Of a stretch of 64,000 bases of DNA, positions 8,835 through 18,160 are shown piece by piece. A program made the translations under genes and the position numbers. The DNA comes from Pseudocitrobacter cyperus (lineage in GTDB: Bacteria > Pseudomonadota > Gammaproteobacteria > Enterobacterales > Enterobacteriaceae), in assembly GCF_039889165.1 (NCBI RefSeq), contig NZ_JAYMYY010000001.1:1488001-1552000 (forward strand), given 5' to 3'. The notes under the pieces were generated by a model. The model saw nothing but the letters and a program-made list of their open reading frames with translations. It was not told where the DNA came from and ran no database searches. Position 1 is the stretch's first letter. Every line of letters starts with the position of its first letter.

Positions 8835-10571
8835 TCAGGATGCTTCACGTTGCGGCATCGTGGCGGTTTCACCGCGGGCGGTAAGACTGTTGGCGGCGAT
8901 ATAGCCGAAAGTGGCGGCGGGGCCGATGGTGATCCCCGCACCGGGATAGCTGCCGCCCATGATGCTCGCCATCTCATTTCCGGCGGCATAAAGACCGGGG
9001 ACAGGTAAGCCCTGAAGGTCGAGTACGCGTGCTTCTCCATCGGTTTTCAACCCATGGAATGTCCCCAGATCGCCCATATAAAGCTTCACGGCATAAAATG
9101 GCCCCTGACTGATGGGGGCGACGCAGGGATTCGGCTGATGACTGGCATCGCCAAGGTAACGGTTATACGCCGACTCGCCGCGGGCAAACTGGGTATCTTT
9201 CCCGTTCTGCGCATCGGCATTAAAGGCTGTCACCGTATGATTCAGCGCGGCAACGGGCACGCCCATTTTCTCCGCCAGTTCACTCAGCGTTTTCCCCTTC
9301 AGCAGATAACCGTTTCGGGTATAGAGCGATACGGGCAGCGGCGCGGGCTTGGCAAAGCCCATACCATATTTGCGCAGCGCTTTATGGTCACAGATTTGCC
9401 AGGCGAAGGTTTCGTTCTCTTCACGACAGGTATCAATCATGGCAATACCGACATCGTGGTAAGAATCCGCCTCATTGCAGAAACGCACACCGTGGCGATT
9501 CACCATGATGAAGCCAGGCTTGTAGCGATCGACCAGATGCGGGAAGACGAACTGCTGGCGGCCAATCTGCACTTTTGACGCCGGGATCCAGGCCGCAGCG
9601 TTCGGATAGCTCGTCTCGAAACGTGCGCCGATGCGTTCAGCCATCGCGATGCCATCGCCGGTATCCACCCCAGGCGGCGTGGGCGAAAGCTGAATACCGC
9701 CGCGTTTAACGTGGGGATAGCATTTTTTCAGCCGTTCATCGTCGCGGGCAAACCCGCCAGAAGCCAGTACCACGCCGCGCTTCGCGTACAGGCGCACGGC
9801 TTCGCCGTCGCTTTCGGCAATGACGCCACGCACCACACCCTGTTCAACAATCAGCTCCTTAACCGCCACCCCGGTGTGAATCGGCACCCCCAGATCGCGT
9901 GCAGAACAGGCAAGCCTCGCCACCACCGCATTACCGCCGTTGGCCGTTATGCCCCGCCCGTAGCGGGCAACTTCCAGCAGGTGGCGACTCAGTCGTTTCA
10001 CCACATAGATGAAAGATTTCAGTGAACGGGTGACATTAAAGAAGTGCCTGAGATCGTTATTCGATGAACTGAACATCATGCCCATAAACGTGATGGTACG
10101 CAGCGGTTTGCGCAGCCGCGACATATCATCACCCAGTTCGCGAATATCAAACGCCTGCGGCACCACCGAACGCCCACGCATCACACCGCCTGGCGCATCG
10201 GGGTGATAGTCGGGATATTGATAGAGATCGCAGCGAAAACGCGTTTTCTCTTCGAAAAATCGCAGCATCTGCGGGGCATTTTGTAAGAACGCGTCCACCA
10301 GTTCCGGGCGATAACTGTCACCCGCTTCGCCTTTCAGGTAGGTTCGTGCGGCCTCTGCGGAATCTTCAATCCCCTGCTGCTGCGCGAGATGGTTATCGGG
10401 GATCCACAACACGCCGCCGGAAAATGCCGTTGTCCCGCCGAACACGTCGTCTTTCTCAATAACCTGCACATCCAGCCCGTTCAGGCCAGCCGTGACCGCG
10501 GCGGAGAGCCCGCCCACGCCGCTGCCGACCACCAGTACGTCACACTCGCGTGCCGGTTGTCTCACCGCCAT
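8835..10571 (-). CDS. FAD-dependent dehydrogenase, 3-ketosteroid dehydrogenase/fumarate reductase-like
   Basis: A 578-aa flavoprotein. It has the dinucleotide-binding VVGSGVGGLSAA at residues 14-25, followed by VIEKDDVFGGTTAFSGG, and a C-terminal FAD block GLYAAGNEMASIMGGSYPGAG. This is the FAD_binding_2 family, which includes 3-ketosteroid delta1-dehydrogenases and soluble fumarate reductases. I prefer the ATG at 10571, which has AAGGGGGAAGG close upstream; a GTG seven codons earlier (10592) is also open. Together with the OYE and SDR it could introduce and remove double bonds next to carbonyls in a ring compound. That is inference; no steroid gene is recognised nearby. Confidence 0.84.
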   Translation of the reverse strand: MAVRQPARECDVLVVGSGVGGLSAAVTAGLNGLDVQVIEKDDVFGGTTAFSGGVLWIPDNHLAQQQGIEDSAEAARTYLKGEAGDSYRPELVDAFLQNAPQMLRFFEEKTRFRCDLYQYPDYHPDAPGGVMRGRSVVPQAFDIRELGDDMSRLRKPLRTITFMGMMFSSSNNDLRHFFNVTRSLKSFIYVVKRLSRHLLEVARYGRGITANGGNAVVARLACSARDLGVPIHTGVAVKELIVEQGVVRGVIAESDGEAVRLYAKRGVVLASGGFARDDERLKKCYPHVKRGGIQLSPTPPGVDTGDGIAMAERIGARFETSYPNAAAWIPASKVQIGRQQFVFPHLVDRYKPGFIMVNRHGVRFCNEADSYHDVGIAMIDTCREENETFAWQICDHKALRKYGMGFAKPAPLPVSLYTRNGYLLKGKTLSELAEKMGVPVAALNHTVTAFNADAQNGKDTQFARGESAYNRYLGDASHQPNPCVAPISQGPFYAVKLYMGDLGTFHGLKTDGEARVLDLQGLPVPGLYAAGNEMASIMGGSYPGAGITIGPAATFGYIAANSLTARGETATMPQREAS

Positions 10572-10621
10572 AAGCCTTCCCCCTTGCTCCACAAAGGGAG
10601 GCGCTCATCAAGATTGTTCAT
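10562..10621 (-). CDS. Possible 19-aa leader peptide overlapping the FAD-dehydrogenase start
   Basis: An ATG at 10621 preceded by GAGG (seven-base spacing) opens a 19-codon frame, MNNLDERLPLWSKGEGLWR. It ends in TGA a few bases inside the FAD gene, so the main ATG lies within the leader. This is a classical layout for translational coupling, or the eroded start of a lost upstream gene. It is not in frame with the main gene. There is no protein evidence. Confidence 0.35.
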   Translation of the reverse strand: MNNLDERLPLWSKGEGLWR

Positions 10622-10801
10622 AGGGTACCTCGCAGGTGAATGTTCTTATTTGTTTAATTTATGTTTTAATTTTGTTTCATCTGCATTTTTGACAGGCTGA
10701 AAGGGAAAAAGAAGGCCAGTTTGTAAGCAAAACCTGCACTTTTCGAAAATGAGGCAGAAGTGTGGGGTGAGTCAAAGTTTTCGCCAGGGAGGCGGGAGAG
10801 G

Positions 10802-10835
10802 AAAAAACCGGTAGCCGCCGGACGGCCGCTACCGG
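10802..10835 (-). terminator. Rho-independent terminator of the autotransporter gene
   Basis: Read on the minus strand, CCGGTAGC...GCTACCGG forms a strong GC stem followed by six T residues, just after the autotransporter stop. Confidence 0.9.
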
Positions 10836-10845
10836 AAAGGGAACA

Positions 10846-13800
10846 TCAGAATGCGTATTTAATACCGAGCATACCTTGCGTATCGCTGTAGCCTTTATCC
10901 CCCAGTTGTTGGGCGACGTTGCCCCAGAGATGCAGGTTTTTGTTGATCTGCCCTTCCACGCCAACCTTCACTTCACCGATGTTACGCGTGCCTTCCTGAT
11001 AGCTGGAGACATTGTTCATGGTGACGCCGTAGGTCTTCGAGTTGTAGATCCAGTTCGCTTCTACAAACGGCTGGAAGTCACGTGTTTTGCCATCATCAAT
11101 GGCGTTATGCCCCTTAATGAAGGCTCTGACGCCGAGACGCGTTTGCAGATTACCATCGCTCTTGTCTTTAACCCGCGTGCCGTTCGCTTCCGTATGATTA
11201 TCAGCCTGCACATCCATCCAGGTTATCTGAACTTTTGGCTGTACCCAGTACGTTGAACGTTCGCTGGTGCCGGTCAGGAAAGTGTATCCCCCCTCGACCG
11301 ATGCCGTGATGCCATCAGAATCATACTTCTCGCTGGCCAGACCTTGCCCGGAGACGGTGTTATCAAACCAGTTGTAGAGGATCCAACTGTCGAGGTATGT
11401 CCCTGTTTTATCCGCTTCGTTGGCATACCAGGTGCCGTAGAGACCGACGCTGTAGCCCGTCACCTGGCCGCGTGAGCGATAACCCGTGACGTTCGACTGC
11501 GTGTTGCTCTTGCTGTTGCCATAACCGGCCATCGCACCGAGGTGCCAGCGATCCAGGCCATTGGTACTCCACTGCGCCAGGTCGCCGCCCAACTGCACAA
11601 CGTAGCGGTTACTTTGCGTTTTCAACTGACCCTTCGCCGTATCAAAACGGTTGTGTCCGCCGACCTGACGTAGCCACAGACTGGTCACTTTTTCTTCACC
11701 GGTCAGCAGATCGGTGTATTGGGTGTCGCCCAGACGGTCATGCAAGCGGGTGCTGAACATGGTGTTGGCCGCCGCCAGGTTAGCGATATAAGAACCGCTT
11801 TCAGGACGGTGCGTCGATGGGCCAGGATCAACCGGATCGGTTGGGTCAGTGGGTTCTGTCGGATCAACCGGGTCGGTGGGATCCGGGTCAGTCGGATCCG
11901 GGTCGGTCGGCGGTACGGTGTTGGTAAGATACCAGTTACTGGTATTGTTACCGTCCCCACGGCCAAGGAAGTATTCATAACTCCCCGCGACAATACGCCC
12001 GGACTGCACAAATTCCCCGTCGGAACTGCCACCTACCTCAATGACTTCAATACCGTTGATGGTTTTCGCTCCGCTGCCGCCCGCGTTATTGACAATAACG
12101 TTGGTGGTGCCGGAGGTGTTGCCTGCAACAATCAGTTTATCGGTCAATGAACTGTCGCCGCCGAGCACGGTGTTCATGACCAGCGTGCCGTTGTTACCCG
12201 CATAGTCACCGTTAATGTTCAGGGTGTTACCCACAGCAGAGCCCGCCAGTTGCAGGCTACCCGCGTTAGTCAGTGAGCCGACAGTCAGGTTCGTCGCGCT
12301 CGTCGCGTCGCCATAGCCGTTAAGCGCGGTCAGGGCGTTATAGGCGGCAATGATCCCGGCGTTGTCAACATGGCCCGTCACGGTACCCGTTCCGGACAAG
12401 ATGCCGCCGCTATTGACCTTCACGTCGCCCCCCAGCGCCGAAGACTCACTCCCCGTCTCCCCGACCACCAGCGCGCCGGACGCCACTTCGCTTGTTCCGC
12501 TAAAGCCCGCCATCGACGAGTCAATGCTTAGCGTCCCCGCCCCTGTTTTCAGCACCTGGCCATTTCCGGTCACGGTGTTCGCCAGCAGCCAGTCCGTCGC
12601 ATGATTAAAGACCAGCGTCCCTTCTGTCACGACCTCTGCACTGCCCAGATTTTTTGCCTGCGAGACCTGAAGCGTGGAATCTTCATTAACCTGGAATAAC
12701 CCGGCAAAAAGGCTGTTATCCCCGGAAAGAGTGACATCTGCCCCCTGCTGCGTCTGCACCTTGCCCTGCCCGGCAATCGCCACGCTGGCTGTACCAACAG
12801 GTAGTGACGTCCAGGCGGCGTTATCACCACTCAGGTCGCCAAAGGTCAGCGTATCCATTGTCGTCGTCAGGCTAATACCCTGCGCCTGATTAAAGGCGCT
12901 GGCCGAGTTCAGTTTCAGTTCCGAACCGCCGTTCACCGCCAACTGGCCTGTAAACGCACTTTGATCGCCATTCACCCGCACCACGCTCGGGTCGATATTC
13001 AGTGAACCACTGCCTGCCAGCGTCCCGGACTCAATCATACCGCCCGCGGTTTCACCCGCTGCCCGCTGGGTGTCGGTTATCGTCAACGCGCCTGAGACAA
13101 CCATCTGGCTACCCGCCGCCGTATTCAGCGCCCCAACGGACTGGCTGTAGCCGCCCATATCGGCCGTGGTACCGGCTGCAAGATTCAGCGCGGACGTCTG
13201 CCCCAGAACATGATCATTCGCCATCGCCAGCGTACCGGAACGCACATCGGTTGCGCCGCTGTAACTGTTACTGCCGTTAGAGAGTGAAACCTGCTGCCCT
13301 GCTCCCGCGACGATCGCCAGGTCGCCGGTGCCAATCACTTTCGCACCAAGATCGGTGGCGGCCCCACTCGCCCCGGCCGCCGGCGTCAGCACCAATGCCT
13401 GCGCGCCCGTTCCCAGCAGGTTCACCTGTTGCAGGCCGTAGTTGACGTACAGACCATCCGAAGCGGTTCCCGCCGTCAGGCCAAAGTCATACGTGCCTTC
13501 CGCCACGGTGACGCCGTCCTGGGAAATCCCCAGCGTGCGGGCATCGGAAATGGCATTACCGTTTTGGTCGACTAAATCAATCGCGCCTCCCGTCCCGGTC
13601 ACATGACTGGCGCTGACCAGTTGCACCATGGCGCCCAGATCGTCCTGTTCAAGCAGCGGCAGAGAGGTATCAGGTACCGGCTGGCTGTTATTGAATTGTG
13701 CCGGAACAGTCACCTGCACGGTTCCGTTGCCCGTAATATCAAGTTCAGCGGCGGTGATGGTACTAATGGCTTTTTTATCCGCAGGGACATTCGCGTTAAA

Positions 13801-15510
13801 TATCGCGGTGCCGCCATTGAAAGCCAGGCCTCCAATCTGTTGATGATTGTCGGTTAATGACCCGTCCCCCACCGTGGTGACGTTGCCTGCATCAAGCCGT
13901 AAGGTTGCCTGAGTCAGGGCCGAGGTATTATCACCGCTGAGAGTGAAGGTGTTATCAGCCAGCGCCACTGTGCCGGTAAAGCCCGCTCCTACATCAGCGG
14001 AGAAGTTAAACGCATCACCATTGTTCGACGCGCTCAGTAAGCCGTCACCGGTCAGCGCGTTATTGAAGGTAAATGCCCCATCCGAGAGTGCCGCGAGGGT
14101 CGCATCAAGTGCAATATTCGCCGCCCCGGAGCCAAGGTTGACGGTAGAGACGGTGGTGGTTGGATCCAGTTGTAGCGTTCCCTCTTTTACATCCGTCCCG
14201 CCGGTATAGGTGTTAACCCCGGTAAGGGTCAATGTGCCCGCGCCTTTTTTACTCAGTAACCCGCTGCCGGAAATGACTTCTCCCAGCGAGTTGTCAAAGC
14301 CATTGGTATCGATCATGCCGCCGTCGCTGCCCAGGCTAAACGTATCGGTAGTGATATTTGCCACCGTGCCATATTTGAGCGTCGCGCCGTTGTCCAGCGT
14401 CAGGGCGTTGAGAACCGAATCTCCGGTCATGTTCCAGATGCTGCTTATCCCGTCGATGGACAAGTTCAGCGTTCCGGCATCGGCCGTCGCGGTTTTTGCG
14501 TCTGTTACCCCGGTAAAGAGGCTACCATCCGCCATATTGAGGGAAACGGTCGCCCCTTTATCGCTAATGATATTGCCATTAACGGTATAGCGGCCTGCCG
14601 CCCCGCTATCCGTATTCACATCCCAGGAACGAATGAGCGCGTCAGATCCGGTAGCGTAGATAGCAGACCCTGTCCCCACGGTGAGGTTGACGTCTTTTGC
14701 CAGATTAATGGTGGCGCTTTTGTCGCTGGTAGATGAAGAGGCAAAGAGTGCGTTGGCATTATTGCCGCTGGCGGATACGGTGACATTACCCAGTGAAACC
14801 ATCCCCGCCGCACGAGCGTAAACACCGTGAGCATTGCTTCCAACCGTGGTTATCGTGGTGTCGCCATTCAGGTATATTTCAGCCTTGCCTAATGGCACGG
14901 TGTTATTTTCAGTATCCTGGCCCGCATAAACCGCATAGCCTGACCAGTTGGCGCCTGATGACGTGGTCTCTATATTCGACTGACCATTGATAATAATGGT
15001 TGCCAGCGCGTTAGCGCTGCCTATTGATGCGTTGGCCCGAACGCCCATGCCGTTGGCTTTGATATCGGCTTTATTATTAATGACGACTTTGGCAGAGCTG
15101 GTGGCCAGTTCGCGCCCAAGGTTGATACCATCAGAACTGAAGCCGGTTGTCGTCGAAGTATAATTCTCTATTTCGACCAGCCCACCACCGTTTTTGGTGT
15201 GGATGCCATCCGATAGCATGCCCGTCGTTTTGACGGTAAGGTCGTTAAATTTGTAGGTGGAGCCATCATTCAGGTAAATAGCCCACCCCTGTAACGGGCT
15301 GGTTTTCGCGGTCACGCCAGTGACAATACTGACTTCATCATAGTTGGTGTAGTCGCGCCCGCCATTAGGGTTGCCGGAACCATAATAATAAAGAGTGCCT
15401 GGCGCCTCCAGAACCGCAGCATTCACACCGGAGAGCAAACTCCCCGTAGTCATCAGCGCGAAAGATATAAATAATGCGATTTTATTCGGTCTTAGCGGTA
15501 TAGGTTTCAT
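10846..15510 (-). CDS. Classical (type Va) autotransporter, AIDA-I/Ag43-like
   Basis: A 1554-aa secreted outer-membrane protein. The ATG at 15510 with GGAG upstream gives a signal peptide ending near SGVNA; the frame upstream of it is not needed. The passenger (about 35-1190) is rich in short beta repeats, including the passenger-associated repeat near residue 450 (GAGTLTLTGVNTYTGGT). A Pro/Thr/Asp-rich hinge (about 1195-1232) leads to the linker helix (YIANLAAANTMFSTRLHDR) and a C-terminal beta barrel from about 1285 ending GIKYAF, with the terminal Phe required for barrel assembly. Likely roles are adhesion, aggregation or biofilm. Its neighbour at 15743 is a plausible regulator. Confidence 0.92.
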   Translation of the reverse strand: MKPIPLRPNKIALFISFALMTTGSLLSGVNAAVLEAPGTLYYYGSGNPNGGRDYTNYDEVSIVTGVTAKTSPLQGWAIYLNDGSTYKFNDLTVKTTGMLSDGIHTKNGGGLVEIENYTSTTTGFSSDGINLGRELATSSAKVVINNKADIKANGMGVRANASIGSANALATIIINGQSNIETTSSGANWSGYAVYAGQDTENNTVPLGKAEIYLNGDTTITTVGSNAHGVYARAAGMVSLGNVTVSASGNNANALFASSSTSDKSATINLAKDVNLTVGTGSAIYATGSDALIRSWDVNTDSGAAGRYTVNGNIISDKGATVSLNMADGSLFTGVTDAKTATADAGTLNLSIDGISSIWNMTGDSVLNALTLDNGATLKYGTVANITTDTFSLGSDGGMIDTNGFDNSLGEVISGSGLLSKKGAGTLTLTGVNTYTGGTDVKEGTLQLDPTTTVSTVNLGSGAANIALDATLAALSDGAFTFNNALTGDGLLSASNNGDAFNFSADVGAGFTGTVALADNTFTLSGDNTSALTQATLRLDAGNVTTVGDGSLTDNHQQIGGLAFNGGTAIFNANVPADKKAISTITAAELDITGNGTVQVTVPAQFNNSQPVPDTSLPLLEQDDLGAMVQLVSASHVTGTGGAIDLVDQNGNAISDARTLGISQDGVTVAEGTYDFGLTAGTASDGLYVNYGLQQVNLLGTGAQALVLTPAAGASGAATDLGAKVIGTGDLAIVAGAGQQVSLSNGSNSYSGATDVRSGTLAMANDHVLGQTSALNLAAGTTADMGGYSQSVGALNTAAGSQMVVSGALTITDTQRAAGETAGGMIESGTLAGSGSLNIDPSVVRVNGDQSAFTGQLAVNGGSELKLNSASAFNQAQGISLTTTMDTLTFGDLSGDNAAWTSLPVGTASVAIAGQGKVQTQQGADVTLSGDNSLFAGLFQVNEDSTLQVSQAKNLGSAEVVTEGTLVFNHATDWLLANTVTGNGQVLKTGAGTLSIDSSMAGFSGTSEVASGALVVGETGSESSALGGDVKVNSGGILSGTGTVTGHVDNAGIIAAYNALTALNGYGDATSATNLTVGSLTNAGSLQLAGSAVGNTLNINGDYAGNNGTLVMNTVLGGDSSLTDKLIVAGNTSGTTNVIVNNAGGSGAKTINGIEVIEVGGSSDGEFVQSGRIVAGSYEYFLGRGDGNNTSNWYLTNTVPPTDPDPTDPDPTDPVDPTEPTDPTDPVDPGPSTHRPESGSYIANLAAANTMFSTRLHDRLGDTQYTDLLTGEEKVTSLWLRQVGGHNRFDTAKGQLKTQSNRYVVQLGGDLAQWSTNGLDRWHLGAMAGYGNSKSNTQSNVTGYRSRGQVTGYSVGLYGTWYANEADKTGTYLDSWILYNWFDNTVSGQGLASEKYDSDGITASVEGGYTFLTGTSERSTYWVQPKVQITWMDVQADNHTEANGTRVKDKSDGNLQTRLGVRAFIKGHNAIDDGKTRDFQPFVEANWIYNSKTYGVTMNNVSSYQEGTRNIGEVKVGVEGQINKNLHLWGNVAQQLGDKGYSDTQGMLGIKYAF

Positions 15511-15742
15511 AGAGAACTCCTTGGGTTTCCCCTCACTGTTTACAGCATTAGAAATAAACAATGTTCTTTGATATGAATAATGGACAACAGCCGTACTCTC
15601 ATTGAATACGGCTAACATAAGATAATTACCAGCCAGAGCATCAGGTACAGCGCCCCGAATGCCGAAATAAAAGAACGAATTGTTATATCAGCCACAGAAC
15701 TTTGTGACGTCGCTTTAAAAAATACTAATAACTATTAGGGCA

Positions 15743-16369
15743 TTACATTGCGACAGAAAAACGAAAGAGATCGTTCACGTCGTTTCCCATTTTCCTTTCA
15801 ACGCGTTGCTTAGCGGCATACACACTTCTGATGTCGATATCAAATAATGACGCCACGCCAGTGCAGTCGCGTCCCGCCATTAACTCACGCAATACGTTGA
15901 GCTCCAGTTTTGATAAAGACTCCCCTCTTACGGGCATCGGCCCCCGCCCGATAAATTTTTTCTTAATTTTCTCGGAGATGCAGGAAACATGATCATTTGG
16001 ATAAATAATCAATGTAATTCTGCTTTCATTTTTAAACCAAAAATTTGCCAGAGGTTGCAAATACTTATCGCAAACCACAATAATATTTAAGTGCGTTTCT
16101 GCCAGATAATCAATCCACCGTCTGTCCATAAACAGTCTCAGGTAACTAATTGAAAAATCGACAAACACACAACCGGTATAAAGATAGTTATGGCTTCGTT
16201 TCAGCACCCCTTCAACAATGCCTAGTGAAAAATAACCGCTACCCTCTGGCCATGTACCAAAACAGTAATGCTGGCAAAATGAAACGCGTAACGATGTTTT
16301 GGGTTTTATCTCACAACTTAGAGGGCACGAAATACAATTCATCTTTTGAAGATTAAACCTATCCGGCAT
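15743..16369 (-). CDS. LuxR-type HTH regulator, EcpR/MatA-like
   Basis: A 208-aa protein with a C-terminal LuxR-type HTH (LSKLELNVLRELMAGRDCTGVA, then SVYAAKQRVERKMG). The middle portion resembles EcpR/MatA (VFVDFS..., LQPLANFWFKNES), regulators of fimbriae and surface structures. A strong GGAGG sits at the start. The N terminus is unusual: CISCPLSC is followed by CQHYC within 30 residues, a cysteine cluster that might bind metal or sense redox. It lies just upstream of the autotransporter on the same strand, so it may control it. Function is inferred from context. Confidence 0.72.
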   Translation of the reverse strand: MPDRFNLQKMNCISCPLSCEIKPKTSLRVSFCQHYCFGTWPEGSGYFSLGIVEGVLKRSHNYLYTGCVFVDFSISYLRLFMDRRWIDYLAETHLNIIVVCDKYLQPLANFWFKNESRITLIIYPNDHVSCISEKIKKKFIGRGPMPVRGESLSKLELNVLRELMAGRDCTGVASLFDIDIRSVYAAKQRVERKMGNDVNDLFRFSVAM

Positions 16370-16864
16370 TCTCCCTCCTTCCCTTTGCTTTGTATAATTT
16401 CATCGACGAAAAGCATTGTCAACATGCATTGATTCCGTGAATAATCATACCAGGCCTTTTCAAATCAATATATACGAGAATAATCCTACCTCAATAAAAA
16501 TATGAGTGTCGTCAACCCACTGTAAATTGCGCAATAAATAGCAAGCATCAGATTTTAGAGACAATAAATTAAGATTCATCATACGGGCGTTAGGATTTTT
16601 ACTACTCAATTTTTTTTGTTTGCCTGATAACGGACGCGCAGGATAATACCTGTTGATGATTATTTAAATGTTATGGCAATTAAGCTTCATGCCTTAAGAA
16701 AAATACAACTGCCGCCATTTTTTCTAAACCCTTGGTTCAGTTTGTTCTGACTCATGCAGGTATAGCGACCACTCAATATGTAAAAATAAATATTTTAGAA
16801 ATTTACCTCGTCCGTTCCCTGTTGCTATACATAATGCTGACGAGACATTACCGGGCCACGAGGC
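16370..16864. other. AT-rich divergent intergenic region
   Basis: A 495-base AT-rich gap between the LuxR-type gene (-) and the FadL-like gene (+). It should hold both promoters. I see no RNA gene, repeat or convincing short ORF. The low GC fits an H-NS-silenced accessory region, which is inference. Confidence 0.4.
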
Positions 16865-18079
16865 ATGACAGATAAACGAACCCAAAGCCGCCAGGTAAAA
16901 AGGCATTCACTGCTCTTTTGCGGCCTGCTTTTTTCCTCACTCACACACGCCAGCGCGCTCTATTTTTATGAAATAGGCACGGAAGATACCGCCCTCGCCG
17001 GGGCGGGTCAGGCCGCGCGTGCGCAGGATGCCTCAACCATTGTCAGCAACCCGGCAGGCATGACGCGCCTGCCCGACGCCATGTTCACCGGCGGCGTGCA
17101 GGCAATGGATGGCAACATCGATTACCAGTTAAACAATTCATCACAGCGCAGCCCCGGCGATGTCATGACGGTTTTCCCCAACGCCAGTGGTTTTTACAGC
17201 CAAAAAATCAATGACGACCTGTATGCAGGTATTGGTCTTTATGGTAACTACGGCCTGGGCATTGACTATGGCCACTGGGCGGGCGACCGCTTAATCAAGA
17301 AGAGCACGATGGTCGCCATGACCCTCAGCCCTTCGCTGGCGTATAAGCTCAATGACAGGCTTTCTGTGGGGGCGTCCGCCAATATTAACTACGGTTTTTT
17401 ATCGCTCACGCGTAACGTTGATGATAGCGACCATAAAGAGACCGATTACGACTGGGCGATGAGTTACCGCCTGGGTTTATTGATGGATTTGACGGATAGC
17501 ACACGCGCCGGGATAACCTGGACCAGTAAAACTGACTATGATTTCTCCGTTTCAGGCAGGGCCCGCTTCCCGGATCACCCTAACCTGCAATATGACCTGC
17601 CAATCTCCGCCAGCATTCGCGCGCCCCAGCAAATAATGTTAAGCATGGTGCATGATATTAATCGGCAGTGGTCGGTTATGGGCGATCTCGGCTGGCAGGA
17701 CTGGAGCCAGTTTGGCGCGCCGCGCGTCACGGTAAGCGGACAAACGCTTGATAACGACAGTCGGATGAAAGACACCTGGCATACGGCGCTCGGTGTTCAG
17801 TATCGTCCAACCGAACAGTGGCGTCTGAATGCGGGCGTCGCCTTCGACAGCTCGCCATATCGTGACCAAAGTGACGTCGCCATGACCTTACCCACCGGCG
17901 ATGAGTGGCGCTTTGGCACCGGGGCGCAATATCAGATTACCCCCGCCAGCAACATAGGCTTCGCCGTAGAATACCTGCATATGCAGTCATCGAAGGTTCA
18001 GTCTCCTGCGTTGCTTCAGGGAAGTTACGATAACCCTTATCTGTGGTTTGCCAGCGTCAACTACAGCTACCTGTTTTAA
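16865..18079 (+). CDS. FadL-family outer-membrane transporter
   Basis: A 404-aa beta-barrel protein with a signal peptide (cleavage near LTHASA). The FadL/TodX N-terminal plug is clear: ASTIVSNPAGMTRLPDAMFTGG carries the NPA motif typical of the family. The C terminus ends in aromatic beta strands (FASVNYSYLF). Such channels admit long-chain fatty acids or other hydrophobic compounds. Being next to two alkyl sulfatases, it could import the alcohols or fatty compounds they release. The start codon has GAGG only one base away, so initiation may be poor or the start different, but no other in-frame start is near. Confidence 0.85.
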   Translation: MTDKRTQSRQVKRHSLLFCGLLFSSLTHASALYFYEIGTEDTALAGAGQAARAQDASTIVSNPAGMTRLPDAMFTGGVQAMDGNIDYQLNNSSQRSPGDVMTVFPNASGFYSQKINDDLYAGIGLYGNYGLGIDYGHWAGDRLIKKSTMVAMTLSPSLAYKLNDRLSVGASANINYGFLSLTRNVDDSDHKETDYDWAMSYRLGLLMDLTDSTRAGITWTSKTDYDFSVSGRARFPDHPNLQYDLPISASIRAPQQIMLSMVHDINRQWSVMGDLGWQDWSQFGAPRVTVSGQTLDNDSRMKDTWHTALGVQYRPTEQWRLNAGVAFDSSPYRDQSDVAMTLPTGDEWRFGTGAQYQITPASNIGFAVEYLHMQSSKVQSPALLQGSYDNPYLWFASVNYSYLF

Positions 18080-18160
18080 CGCGACCTGAAGGATTCACAT
18101 AAACTGCCAGCATGTTGCGAATGTTCTATACTCTCGATTCATAAAAAATCAGGAGATGCT

